From JAHRVQ01 sp046290215 (GTDB lineage Bacteria; Pseudomonadota; Gammaproteobacteria; Pseudomonadales; Azotimanducaceae): a stretch of DNA of 41,850 nucleotides. Position numbers and translations under genes: made by a program. This document shows positions 8,862 through 17,193 of the stretch, in pieces (within the stretch, counting starts at the first letter, position 1; every line of letters starts with the position of its first letter). The stretch spans positions 1 through 41,850 of the forward strand of contig JBKAGC010000007.1 of the NCBI GenBank assembly GCA_046290215.1, given 5' to 3'. The notes below the pieces were generated by a model. It saw only the letters and a program-made list of their open reading frames with translations, was not told where the DNA came from and ran no database searches.

Positions 8862-9479
8862 ATGCGCCGCTATATACCACTTCTCGTTCTGCTTGCCAGC
8901 CAATCGGTATTTGCTGACCGACCAAATGATTGGACTAAAGTCATGGGGGACATCGAAGTACAGGAGGGCGAGCAAGCTGGCAATGTCCGCTCCGTAAACG
9001 GTGATATCGAACTCGAGGACAATAGCAGCGCTGAGTCCGTTAAGACCACCAACGGCCGAATCCGCGTTGGCAACTATGTTACTGCAGAAGACCTTGCCAC
9101 GGTGAATGGCAGCATTCGCGCGGGGGAGTCTTTGCGCGTGAACGAGGATGTCCGCACCGTAAATGGCAGTATCCGGCTCAAACAGCGCAGTATCGTCACT
9201 GGCTCGGTAAACACTGTGAATGGCTCTGTTGAACTGACCGGTACCCAGGTGGGCGAGGATGTCAAAACTACCAATGGCGACATCGAGCTCAGAAATAGCA
9301 GTGTGGATGGCGATATTATTTTTGAGAAAGTGAGTTATAACAGTTGGAACCAGTCTTACCCCACCCTGATGATAGACGCTGACTCAAAGGTTCACGGCAC
9401 TATCTATCTGCGCCGCAAGGTCAATTTGCGAATAAGTGATAGCGCTGAGGTAGGCGAGATCAAGCGCGAGTACCAATGA
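8862..9479 (+). CDS. secreted beta-repeat protein, DUF4097/bactofilin-like
   Basis: A 205-aa exported protein of unknown function. Seen: an N-terminal signal peptide (RRYIPLLVLLASQSVFA) with probable cleavage after FA near residue 18, then six short repeats of about 18-22 residues. Each carries a core like V(R/K/N)T(V/T)NG(S/D/R)I: SVNGDIEL, TTNGRIRV, TVNGSIRA, TVNGSIRL, TVNGSVEL and TTNGDIEL. This regular spacing predicts a right-handed beta-helix or stacked beta-strand fold. A final part (MIDADSKVHGTIYLRRKVNLRI) resembles the end of polymer-forming bactofilin-like or DUF4097 proteins. Predicted periplasmic or surface location. It stands alone, about 110 bp before the glycosyltransferase. 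A second protein with a similar SG repeat occurs at 34053-34925. Confidence 0.75.
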   Translation: MRRYIPLLVLLASQSVFADRPNDWTKVMGDIEVQEGEQAGNVRSVNGDIELEDNSSAESVKTTNGRIRVGNYVTAEDLATVNGSIRAGESLRVNEDVRTVNGSIRLKQRSIVTGSVNTVNGSVELTGTQVGEDVKTTNGDIELRNSSVDGDIIFEKVSYNSWNQSYPTLMIDADSKVHGTIYLRRKVNLRISDSAEVGEIKREYQ

Positions 9480-9589
9480 TCCCGCTTTCGCCAGAGCTGC
9501 ACCCTAACCCAGAACCAAAGCAGAGCCGTAAACCAAGGCAGAATCTGGTAAATTAGTCGCCTTCGACAAACAGTTGGCAATTGTGGCAA

Positions 9590-10564
9590 ATGAAGGTGGC
9601 AGTGGTTATACCATGCTACGGCGTGGCTAATTCAGTTTTAGAGGTGATAACGGCGGTGCCAGACAACGTTGATCTGGTGATCTGTGTCGATGATGCCTGT
9701 CCGGAACACTCTGGTGAACTGATTACCAAACACTGCAGCGACGAGCGGGTCGTCGTGGTCCAGCACGATAGCAACCAGGGTGTGGGCGGTGCCATGGTGA
9801 GTGGCTATGCCGAAGCACTCAAACAAGGCGCGGAAATTATTGTGAAGTTGGACGGCGATGGTCAAATGGCGCCAGCGGACATTCCACGAATCATTCAGCC
9901 GATCTTGCAGGGAGAGGCAGACTACACCAAGGGCAACCGCTTCTATTTACTGGCCAACCTGAAAGGAATGCCCCTGGGACGATTGCTTGGCAACGCCGCT
10001 TTGTCATTTATGAGCAAACTCTCCAGTGGCTACTGGAAAAACTTTGACCCCACCAATGGATTCACCGCAATTCATCGCAACGTGTTGGCCGCCTTGCCGC
10101 TAGAGCAAATACACCGGCGTTACTTCTTTGAGTCGGACATGCTCTACCAGCTATCTACCCTCCGGGCCGTGGTTCAAGACGTTCCCCAACGCGCTCATTA
10201 TGGCGACGAGACCAGCCACTTGAAGGTCGCCAGTTCTATTCCTCTGTTTTTCTGGCTTCACACGAGAAACTTCTTTCGCCGGATTTTTTACAACTACTTT
10301 TTACGTGATTTCCATTTAGCCTCTATTGAATGGCTGCTGGGTCCTGCTCTGCTGCTGTTTGGCCTGGTGTTTGGCACACTAACCTGGAGCAGTAACGTCG
10401 CCCAGCAAGTGCAAACCCCTATCGGTACCGTGATGCTTGCCACCTTGCCAATTATTATCGGCCTACAGTTGCTATTGTCGGCGCTGGGTTTTGATATCGA
10501 CAATCAACCTCGACAACCGGTATACCCGCAACTCAACTTTAACCAGGATGAGTCTCTTTGCTAG
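9590..10564 (+). CDS. family 2 glycosyltransferase, membrane-anchored (DPM1-like)
   Basis: Predicted inverting glycosyltransferase of the GT2 family acting at the inner face of the cytoplasmic membrane, probably moving a sugar from a nucleotide to a polyprenyl phosphate or lipid-linked glycan. Seen in 324 aa: N-terminal Rossmann-like segment KVAVVIPCYGVANSV, the acidic motif KLDGDGQM (DxD), a GNRFYL segment, and a C-terminal part with two hydrophobic helices. I choose the ATG at 9590, because MKVAVVIPCY is the typical family N-terminus; a TTG three codons earlier (9581) is in frame. It overlaps the next gene by seven bases. First gene of a four-gene rightward set. Confidence 0.88.
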   Translation: MKVAVVIPCYGVANSVLEVITAVPDNVDLVICVDDACPEHSGELITKHCSDERVVVVQHDSNQGVGGAMVSGYAEALKQGAEIIVKLDGDGQMAPADIPRIIQPILQGEADYTKGNRFYLLANLKGMPLGRLLGNAALSFMSKLSSGYWKNFDPTNGFTAIHRNVLAALPLEQIHRRYFFESDMLYQLSTLRAVVQDVPQRAHYGDETSHLKVASSIPLFFWLHTRNFFRRIFYNYFLRDFHLASIEWLLGPALLLFGLVFGTLTWSSNVAQQVQTPIGTVMLATLPIIIGLQLLLSALGFDIDNQPRQPVYPQLNFNQDESLC

Positions 10565-11520
10565 GCAACAACAAATTGACTTCATGGTTGTCGGCGCTGC
10601 TGGTAGGCATTGTAGTCCTGGGTTTGCTGCTCTGGCTTGCGGAGCCTGCCGCGCTACTCATGCAATTTCGCCAGGCAAACTGGCACTGGCTTGCCCTCGC
10701 GCTGGTTCCCCTTGGCATCGAGGTCGTGTTTACCTCCCTTAGAGTTCAACACTGCGTTAACCGCCCTGTACCTTTTAGTTTGGCCATGTATTGCAACTCA
10801 CTTTACATCGCCTGGTTATCTTTGCTTCCGGCTCGATTAGGCGAGATTGCCGGTGTTGCCGTGTTTAACCAGAAGTTAGGCATGACCGTTGGCAGCGCCA
10901 CAGCCAGCGTCGTGGTACAACGTATTTATGATGTGCTGATTCTTGCTGGTTTGTTAGTCGCAGCCCTAAGCCAAACCCTGTATGGCGGCCAGACTGGTTT
11001 GCTGCTGGCCAGTCTGGTTTTACTAGCACTATTGATTGTACTTGCGACTTTACCTTTTTGGTTATCCACCTTTGCCAGACTATTTTTCACCTGGCGCCAT
11101 GTGCGCTGGCTCAAACGCTTAATGTACATCGTCCTGCAAGCACGAACCTGGTATCGCCATCAGTCAGCACCCAGTGCGATTAGCTGGCTTGCTGGCACCA
11201 CTCTAGGCAAGTGGAGCTTTAACCTGGTGGCTGTGGTGCTGATCTTCAGCGCTGCTGGCATTGACCTTGAACCTGGCGTGTTAGTCACCGTTGCGATTCT
11301 CATGCACTTTCTCGGGGCAATTCCGATTCAATCCTTCGGCGGTTTTGGTGCAGCAGAGATTGGCGTGGCTGGCATTTTGGTGTCCATGCACATCCCGAAT
11401 GACCAGGCCGTCGCGGCGGGTTTGTTAGTGCGGGTCGTGTCATTGTGTTTTTCCGGACTATTTTTTACCGTGTGCTTTTTTACCTTAAGACCAAAACCGT
11501 CCCGTGTTCAGCCCGTCTAG
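10558..11520 (+). CDS. lysylphosphatidylglycerol synthase transmembrane-region / flippase-like protein
   Basis: Integral membrane protein of 320 aa with about eight hydrophobic segments, matching the UPF0104 / LPG synthase TM-region family that is often linked to lipid or glycan transfer across the membrane. Seen: the family hallmark near the C-terminus (IQSFGGFGAAEIGVAG followed by a helix). It has no cytoplasmic aminoacyl-transfer domain, so it is not a complete MprF. It begins at a TTG that overlaps the end of the glycosyltransferase gene by seven bases, which suggests translational coupling. It probably acts on the lipid-linked product of that enzyme (inference). Confidence 0.82.
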   Translation: MLGNNKLTSWLSALLVGIVVLGLLLWLAEPAALLMQFRQANWHWLALALVPLGIEVVFTSLRVQHCVNRPVPFSLAMYCNSLYIAWLSLLPARLGEIAGVAVFNQKLGMTVGSATASVVVQRIYDVLILAGLLVAALSQTLYGGQTGLLLASLVLLALLIVLATLPFWLSTFARLFFTWRHVRWLKRLMYIVLQARTWYRHQSAPSAISWLAGTTLGKWSFNLVAVVLIFSAAGIDLEPGVLVTVAILMHFLGAIPIQSFGGFGAAEIGVAGILVSMHIPNDQAVAAGLLVRVVSLCFSGLFFTVCFFTLRPKPSRVQPV

Positions 11521-11559
11521 ATTCAGCAATCCAACTTTCTCCAAACTCTTGTAAAAATC

Positions 11560-12237
11560 ATGGCCGATCGTCAAGTAGATAAAAATTATGGCTCGATGCG
11601 GACCAAACACGGCCTGGATCACGCCTCGGCTAATGGCTATGTGGGTGAATGGTTCTTTCGCCGCGAGCAACGCTTTCTTACCAACAGGCTAGGAACCGGT
11701 CTCATTTTAGACGCTGCCTGTGGTTCGGCGTTGATGCTGAAAGATCTAGGCAATGCTGATGTGATCGGTCTGGACTACAACTTACTTGCTTGTAAACAAG
11801 CAAGCGCCAACGATCAAACGATTGTTCGCGGCGATGGGTTTAACATGCCATTTGCCAATCAGACCTTCGACGCCGTGATAAACTGTCAGTTCTTAAATCA
11901 ACAAACTCCGGCACAACGACAGCAATTTATTGCCGAAGTCAGTCGCGTCTTAAAACCCGGAGGACATTGCCACATCATGTGGCGAGGTGCAGAAACGTTG
12001 ATCCACCAGAGCGTTAACTGTGCCAGTAATATACTTGCCCGCTTGCAAGGTGAGCCGACCTTCCCCCAGTACTATCACCCACCGCAGTTACTGTTGCAGG
12101 ATGCAATCAACAGCGGATTCGAACTGGTTGAACAAAACATGACCGCGCCGCTTGGCGGCGCAACGGTAGCCCCTGGGAGCCTCACGGCAAAAATTATTGG
12201 CGCCTCTCACTATGTAAACTTGAGGCGGCTACCATGA
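11560..12237 (+). CDS. class I SAM-dependent methyltransferase
   Basis: Predicted cytoplasmic methyltransferase of 225 aa. Seen: motif I LILDAACGSALML for AdoMet binding, acidic residue in DVIGLDYN (motif II), motif IV-like FDAVINCQFLNQ and post-motif LKPGGHCHIMW, the Methyltransf_11 layout. It sits 39 bp after the flippase-like gene and its stop overlaps the FemAB-like gene start (ATGA), so it belongs to the glycan operon. It probably methylates a sugar or lipid in that pathway; the acceptor cannot be told from sequence. Confidence 0.85.
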   Translation: MADRQVDKNYGSMRTKHGLDHASANGYVGEWFFRREQRFLTNRLGTGLILDAACGSALMLKDLGNADVIGLDYNLLACKQASANDQTIVRGDGFNMPFANQTFDAVINCQFLNQQTPAQRQQFIAEVSRVLKPGGHCHIMWRGAETLIHQSVNCASNILARLQGEPTFPQYYHPPQLLLQDAINSGFELVEQNMTAPLGGATVAPGSLTAKIIGASHYVNLRRLP

Positions 12238-13253
12238 AGCTCACGCCTTTTGATTTCGCCCGGGACCGTCAACGCTGGGACGAGTTTGTCCGCAGCCAGG
12301 CAGCCGGTAGTTTCTTTCACTTGTCTGGTTGGCATCAAGTCATTGCCACCAGCTATGGCCAATTTCAGCCTTGCTATTACCTGGTAGAGGAACAAGGTGA
12401 AATACAAGCGGTTATCCCAGCAACACTGGTCAAGCGACCATTTACCGGGACAGCGCTAATCTCTAATCCCTTTGCGGTCAGCGCAGGACCATTATGCGCG
12501 TCTGGTTGTGACATTATTCAATTGTTGGGCTTACTTGCCGAGGCGCATGCCAACGTCGATTATCTGGAGTTACGGGATGTGAGTTCAGCCCCTGATCACT
12601 GGCAGACGACCCAACATTTCGTTAATTTTGCAAAAACTCTCACCGCAGACCATGAAGAAAACTGGTTGGCAATTCCCAACCGTCAGCGAGCCGTGATTCG
12701 CAAAGCCGAGGCAAAAGACCTATCCCTGGACACACACCGGGACCTGCAGAGGTTCTTAGATGTCTACAGCATCAGCTTAAGAAACCTTGGCACGCCGATT
12801 TATCCAAAACGCTATTTTCACAGCTTGCTGGAGCAGTTCAGAGAGCAAATCATCCTGGTCACTGTGGCGGCAGCAGGCAAGGACCTAACCACGGTACTGT
12901 GTTTTCAATATAAAGATCGACTTATGCCCTACTATGGCGGCGGCACAATTGAAGCGCGAGACTTTCACGCATACCCCTGGATGTACTGGCAGCTTATGAA
13001 GTATGGCGTAGACCACCAGATGCCAACCTTCGACTTCGGCCGCAGCCCAGACAAAAGCGGCCCGTACGCCTTTAAAAAGAACCTGGGCTTTAAACCGCGA
13101 AAACTCAATTACAGCTACTTACCACTACAAGGCAAGGTGCCAGACCTCACGGGGAGCTCTGGCATCGCGAAACACCTGATTTCGGTTTGGCAAAAACTAC
13201 CGCTACCCGTGGCCAACCTGGTTGGGCCGCTTGGTGCCGTCTACGCTGTATAA
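12234..13253 (+). CDS. FemAB family GNAT-fold protein (PEP-CTERM/XrtA-associated type)
   Basis: A 339-aa protein with two GNAT-like halves as in FemA/FemB peptidyltransferases. The segment FDFGRSPDKSGPYAFKKNLG near the C-terminal third is the hallmark of FemAB-related proteins encoded in exosortase (XrtA/PEP-CTERM) exopolysaccharide loci. It probably adds an aminoacyl or acyl group to a surface glycan or its lipid precursor (family-based inference). Its ATG overlaps the stop of the methyltransferase gene by four bases. It converges with and overlaps the deacetylase gene by 13 bp. No exosortase gene or PEP-CTERM protein is found in the window. Confidence 0.82.
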   Translation: MKLTPFDFARDRQRWDEFVRSQAAGSFFHLSGWHQVIATSYGQFQPCYYLVEEQGEIQAVIPATLVKRPFTGTALISNPFAVSAGPLCASGCDIIQLLGLLAEAHANVDYLELRDVSSAPDHWQTTQHFVNFAKTLTADHEENWLAIPNRQRAVIRKAEAKDLSLDTHRDLQRFLDVYSISLRNLGTPIYPKRYFHSLLEQFREQIILVTVAAAGKDLTTVLCFQYKDRLMPYYGGGTIEARDFHAYPWMYWQLMKYGVDHQMPTFDFGRSPDKSGPYAFKKNLGFKPRKLNYSYLPLQGKVPDLTGSSGIAKHLISVWQKLPLPVANLVGPLGAVYAV

Positions 13254-14068
13254 GAGGCCTGCTGAGAGGTCGTATCAGACGCGCCATAAGCCCTGACATA
13301 TTCAAGCAGGGTACGGTTTGATTCATATTGCTGAAAAAACTCACGCATCTTTTCCATAGCAAAGCGGCGCCGCCCCATCAGCAGCAAATTCACCCACAAA
13401 GGTGTATCGCGCATGCGCACAAATGCTTTGTCCCAGTAAAAGTCATAGGGATGACAATAGAACCAGGGGACCTGCTCGCTGCCAAGTCGTGATCTTGCGA
13501 ACCTCACCATCCAGTTAGGAAAGTAGCGAAAGTAGATGCCGCCGAGGATTGGCATTTCAAGCCCTGCACCAGAAATTGGTGCAGGCAGCTCGATCAGCCC
13601 GCTTGGCCAGGTATATAACTGTCTGGGTTGGCCCGGATAAGCAAAGCGGGGATTGTTCGCCGGCAGGACACTGGAGGAGTAGGTAAAACCTAAGTCTTTT
13701 AGTGTTGCATCGGCCCAGGGTGTTTCTGCGGTGAGGCTAAACATGGGGGCGCGATAGCCGGAGACCTCCGCACCTGAGATGTCTTCAAGGAGTTCTTTGC
13801 CGCGTTCTGTCTGGCGCCGAAAGCGCTTCTCCCCCAGCAACTTGATATCACGATGCTGCCAACCATGTAGCCCCACTTCGTGGCCGCCGGCATGAATGCG
13901 CTTCACGACCTCAGGATATTTCTCCGCCAGTTCCCCCACCACGAAAAAAGTTCCGACCCGTCCTTCGCTGGCCAGCCAATCCAGTACCGCCAACATCGGC
14001 GGCACAAAGCTACCATCGCGATCCTGGTCTGGGTCTTCCACGTCCATGGTGAAAATGATTTCAGACAT
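13241..14068 (-). CDS. polysaccharide deacetylase family protein
   Basis: Predicted NodB-type carbohydrate esterase (CE4) that removes acetyl groups from a polysaccharide. Seen in 275 aa: motif 1 TMDVEDPDQD with catalytic/metal Asp residues, motif 2 HEVGLHGWQH with the metal-binding His residues, motif 3 SGYRAPMFS, and C-terminal FYCHPYDF. The DVED form of motif 1 and the FYCHPYDF end resemble the deacetylases of XrtA/PEP-CTERM glycan loci. No signal peptide is visible, so it may act in the cytoplasm on precursors. It overlaps the upstream FAD monooxygenase stop by eight bases and is the last gene of the leftward run, yet by function it fits the glycan genes with which it converges. Confidence 0.87.
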   Translation of the reverse strand: MSEIIFTMDVEDPDQDRDGSFVPPMLAVLDWLASEGRVGTFFVVGELAEKYPEVVKRIHAGGHEVGLHGWQHRDIKLLGEKRFRRQTERGKELLEDISGAEVSGYRAPMFSLTAETPWADATLKDLGFTYSSSVLPANNPRFAYPGQPRQLYTWPSGLIELPAPISGAGLEMPILGGIYFRYFPNWMVRFARSRLGSEQVPWFYCHPYDFYWDKAFVRMRDTPLWVNLLLMGRRRFAMEKMREFFQQYESNRTLLEYVRAYGASDTTSQQASYTA

Positions 14069-15181
14069 TGGAGTACTTCATCTGAAAATAAGTTTGAAAC
14101 AGCTTATTCGGCAACCAGCGCATGGCCGAATCCCGGGTGAATTGCTGCAGCCGGGTTTGCGGCACATACCAGGCCACTGCGCCACGAGTTTGTTTTTGGA
14201 TAGGTTCCATAATGGCGCGCATTTGTTGCTCAAAGCCTTTTATACCCGCGTCAATGCCATCGGTATTGATCTGTTTCGCTAGCCGGGTGGCCCCTGATAT
14301 CGCTGCCGCTGCACCACGACCGGAAAACAAGGTTAAGCAGTGAGCCGCATCACCAATACAAACCACTCGTCCATTAGACCAGGTAGAAGCCAGCACTTGT
14401 TTTAGGGAATCCATATAAATGCGCTCGGGACTAGCAGAATCTAATGCTGTGCTGATGGCGACGGAACTATTTGCGAATGCTGACCGAAGCGCGGCTAACT
14501 TGTCAGGGCCTCTCGGCACATCAACCGAATCGTTAGACCAGACAAATACCGTGCCCAATTCACCATCTGGCGTGTTGAAAGCTGCCATATAGCGGCCCAG
14601 GTCCATGTGGGTTTCGAACTTATCCCGTAGCGCTAATACATTGGGTATTTTCATTGCTGCGCAATGCAAACCGAGATAATCCAATCTCGTTTGGTCCGCT
14701 AATAAAAGCTGCCTGGTGGGGGAGTTCTGACCCTCTGCTACCACCACCAGATCAAAGGACTGCTGCTCGCCGCTGGCGAAAGTTACCGCCACACCTGCAG
14801 CTTGTTGATCAACCTCAGCAATCGTGTCGGCAAAACGCATGGTCACCAGATCTTTAACCTTCTGATAAAACACATCTACCACGTCGTCACGCATGATTTG
14901 CAGCACATCCACACCCTGAAACAACCTTTTGTAGTCTAGCATTAAGGTTGTGCATCATATTGCACCTGGAGTGAGTGATCCCCTTGCGATGTGCAGGTCG
15001 TCCGATTTAGTTCTGCCGCTGCCCGATAGGCGTAGTCTGAAAGCGACACAAGATAACCACCACCACGTGGCGCAGCAGCTCGCTCCACTACCGTGACCGC
15101 AAAACCAAATCGGTTAAACCAAAGTGCTGCGCAAAGACCAGCAATGCCGGCCCCGCTGATTAATACCCGCTGTCCTTGCAT
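14061..15181 (-). pseudogene. FAD-dependent monooxygenase, frame broken by several single-base indels
   Basis: Two adjoining frames on the minus strand together make one PHBH-type flavoprotein monooxygenase. The N-terminal part (15181 to about 15005) has the FAD-binding GAGIAGLCAALWF and a GGGYLVSLS segment. The C-terminal part (from about 14945) has the second FAD motif CIGDAAHCLTLFSGRGAA. Reading across, sensible protein continues in changing frames: ELN, then SDDLHIAR, then DHSLQVQYDAQP, then LMLDYKRLFQG. This needs about three single-base changes, near 15003-15006, in the CCCC run at 14980-14983, and near 14944-14948. The rest is well conserved, so sequence error is as likely as real decay. 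It lies 9 bp downstream of the 7TM-DISM gene. Confidence 0.8.
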
Positions 15182-15190
15182 GTTACCTCG

Positions 15191-17176
15191 TCAGGTCCCC
15201 TGCTTTGCTATTGGGAAGTAAAGTTCCAGTCGAGTTGTTTCCGCCAGACTATGTAAATCAATCGCCCCACCGTGGTCTTCGAGAATCGTCCAGGCCACTG
15301 CTAGATCCCAGGGGCCCGGCTTCAAATCAACGTAACCCCGGGATTTTTGCTCCGGATCAAAAATCTCCACCAGGTCCTCGGGGCGTATACCCTGACCCTG
15401 GTCTTCAACTGCAACAATATAGTAATGCCCATCACTGACCTGGTGATGAAACAGGCTACCGGCATAAACATAATCAGTACGCCCGGAAATACGGATTTGC
15501 TGAGCATGAATTTGGGTACGCAAACTGTATCGAGCTAGATGAAACAATAACGTTTCGAGATGGCCATATGACCCCTTAAAAAGCACGTCAGACAGTTCAA
15601 AGTTCGTTGATACATCCACTAGAGGATAATCTGCTTTTAATGACCTAAACGCTGCGGATTGAAAAAATTCAGCGACTAGCGGCTGCAGCTCAAGCTCCTT
15701 TCTTTCTGGTAGCTCACCCCTTAACAGTAGAGCCAAATCAACCAGGGTCTGCCGGGCAAGTTCGCCATGATTCTCTGGTTCATTTTGTAAGCGTTCAGCA
15801 ACGGCCTGAGCCACTACCCCAAAGCCAAAAGTGCGCATAGATTGACTGACTTGCTCGTGAAGTGCCTGACTTTGACCTTCCGCGGTCCTGCGAAGCTTCT
15901 CCTGAATGTGCAATTCAAGATTCGTTTTACGTAGTTCACTACTTTGCGCCTCCACCGTTTGGAACGCACGGGATGAACGCACAGATACCAGGATGCTTTG
16001 CAACAGCACAAACAGATACAAACCAAACTGTAGCTGGTTATCCCCGTCCAACGTAAACATTACAGTAATAATGTCACTCACGGCGGAAACAAACAAAAAC
16101 ACAGCGCCGCAGCCAAACAAGATGCTACCTTCTTTACGCCGCCAGATGGCCAGGCCGATACAGTAGGCGCCGTAACCCATACTCAGCAGAGTTAATACTT
16201 GAAACGGCGGTACCAATGACGTGGCCTGGATGATCGGCAGCACAATGGTCAATAGAGTAAAGATAACGCCTAAGGCCCACAGTGCGCGTAACACCAGCAA
16301 GGAGGTCTCGGTGGGAAACATACTGCGAATGAACGCCAGAAATATGGGGATCGACAAGAACCATGAGACATACTCAAAACGGGTCAATAAAGACCAGGGC
16401 AAGTCTGGCAGCACTTCATTAATGAAGCGCTCGTCCACCAATAAGATGCGGGTACTCAACGTCAGGCAAAACAGGCCAAGCCATAGTCCGGAGACATTTT
16501 CTCGTCGAGTAATCCAGGTGATGAGGTTGTACAAGGCCATCATCACGATGGCGCCAAATAAAATGAAATCAGTAGCGAATCGACCCTGACGCATCTCTTC
16601 TAGTTCAGTTTGATCGCCAAGGACGATAGCTTCCCAAACACCCGCGTTTCGATGATGATAATTCGCCACCAGCAAAATGATCTCAACCCTGCGGGATTGG
16701 GGTGTAAAACTGAAGATGTCTGGTCGATAGGCTGGCGTGGTCGTGACTGCTGACTGACCCAGTGTGCCTACTTCCACTAGTTCGACGCCATCAACATAAA
16801 GCCGATAGGCGGTGCCCACGGTGCGCATTTTCAAGGCCAGCGGCCTAAGGTCACTGATTAAAACTTCAAGCCTGTAGGTAGCGAAACCCAGATTTGAGTA
16901 CTCGCCACTTTCATTCCAATTTCCAGGCACTTCAAGAAACCTGGCCTGACCGGCTTGCAACTGCTCAAGGCGAATCAAATCGCTACTCAGGTGACGATTC
17001 CAGTAGAACCGCCATTCACCATTTAACTCAATGGCACCATTTCGGGAAAAGTCCCAGTCCGATAGATCAAGCAGACCTTGCTGGGCCACGGGTTTGGCAC
17101 TGACGCCGGGTAAAAACAACAGACCTAGCAGCAACACAAAGACGCGTATTGCCAAAGCTAGATTTTGATTTTTCAT
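15191..17176 (-). CDS. 7TM-DISM membrane sensor with degenerate histidine-kinase-like ATPase domain
   Basis: Predicted inner-membrane receptor of 661 aa. Seen in order: signal-like hydrophobic N-terminus (about 8-27); an extracytoplasmic jelly-roll part (about 35-190, WDFSRNGAIELNGEWRFYW), as in 7TMR-DISMED receptors; seven hydrophobic helices (about 200-400); a coiled-coil linker (about 405-450); and a C-terminal GHKL-type ATPase region (about 520-655). The G1-like box EDQGQGI is present near residue 591. The N box lacks its usual Asn pair (LETLLFHLARYSL), and the G2 box reads GPWDLAV instead of a GxGLGL form. I find no clear phospho-acceptor H box. It may signal by binding rather than as a kinase (inference). 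It lies 17 bp downstream of the isocitrate dehydrogenase gene. Confidence 0.8.
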   Translation of the reverse strand: MKNQNLALAIRVFVLLLGLLFLPGVSAKPVAQQGLLDLSDWDFSRNGAIELNGEWRFYWNRHLSSDLIRLEQLQAGQARFLEVPGNWNESGEYSNLGFATYRLEVLISDLRPLALKMRTVGTAYRLYVDGVELVEVGTLGQSAVTTTPAYRPDIFSFTPQSRRVEIILLVANYHHRNAGVWEAIVLGDQTELEEMRQGRFATDFILFGAIVMMALYNLITWITRRENVSGLWLGLFCLTLSTRILLVDERFINEVLPDLPWSLLTRFEYVSWFLSIPIFLAFIRSMFPTETSLLVLRALWALGVIFTLLTIVLPIIQATSLVPPFQVLTLLSMGYGAYCIGLAIWRRKEGSILFGCGAVFLFVSAVSDIITVMFTLDGDNQLQFGLYLFVLLQSILVSVRSSRAFQTVEAQSSELRKTNLELHIQEKLRRTAEGQSQALHEQVSQSMRTFGFGVVAQAVAERLQNEPENHGELARQTLVDLALLLRGELPERKELELQPLVAEFFQSAAFRSLKADYPLVDVSTNFELSDVLFKGSYGHLETLLFHLARYSLRTQIHAQQIRISGRTDYVYAGSLFHHQVSDGHYYIVAVEDQGQGIRPEDLVEIFDPEQKSRGYVDLKPGPWDLAVAWTILEDHGGAIDLHSLAETTRLELYFPIAKQGT

Positions 17177-17193
17177 GGTGGCCTGGCTTAGCC

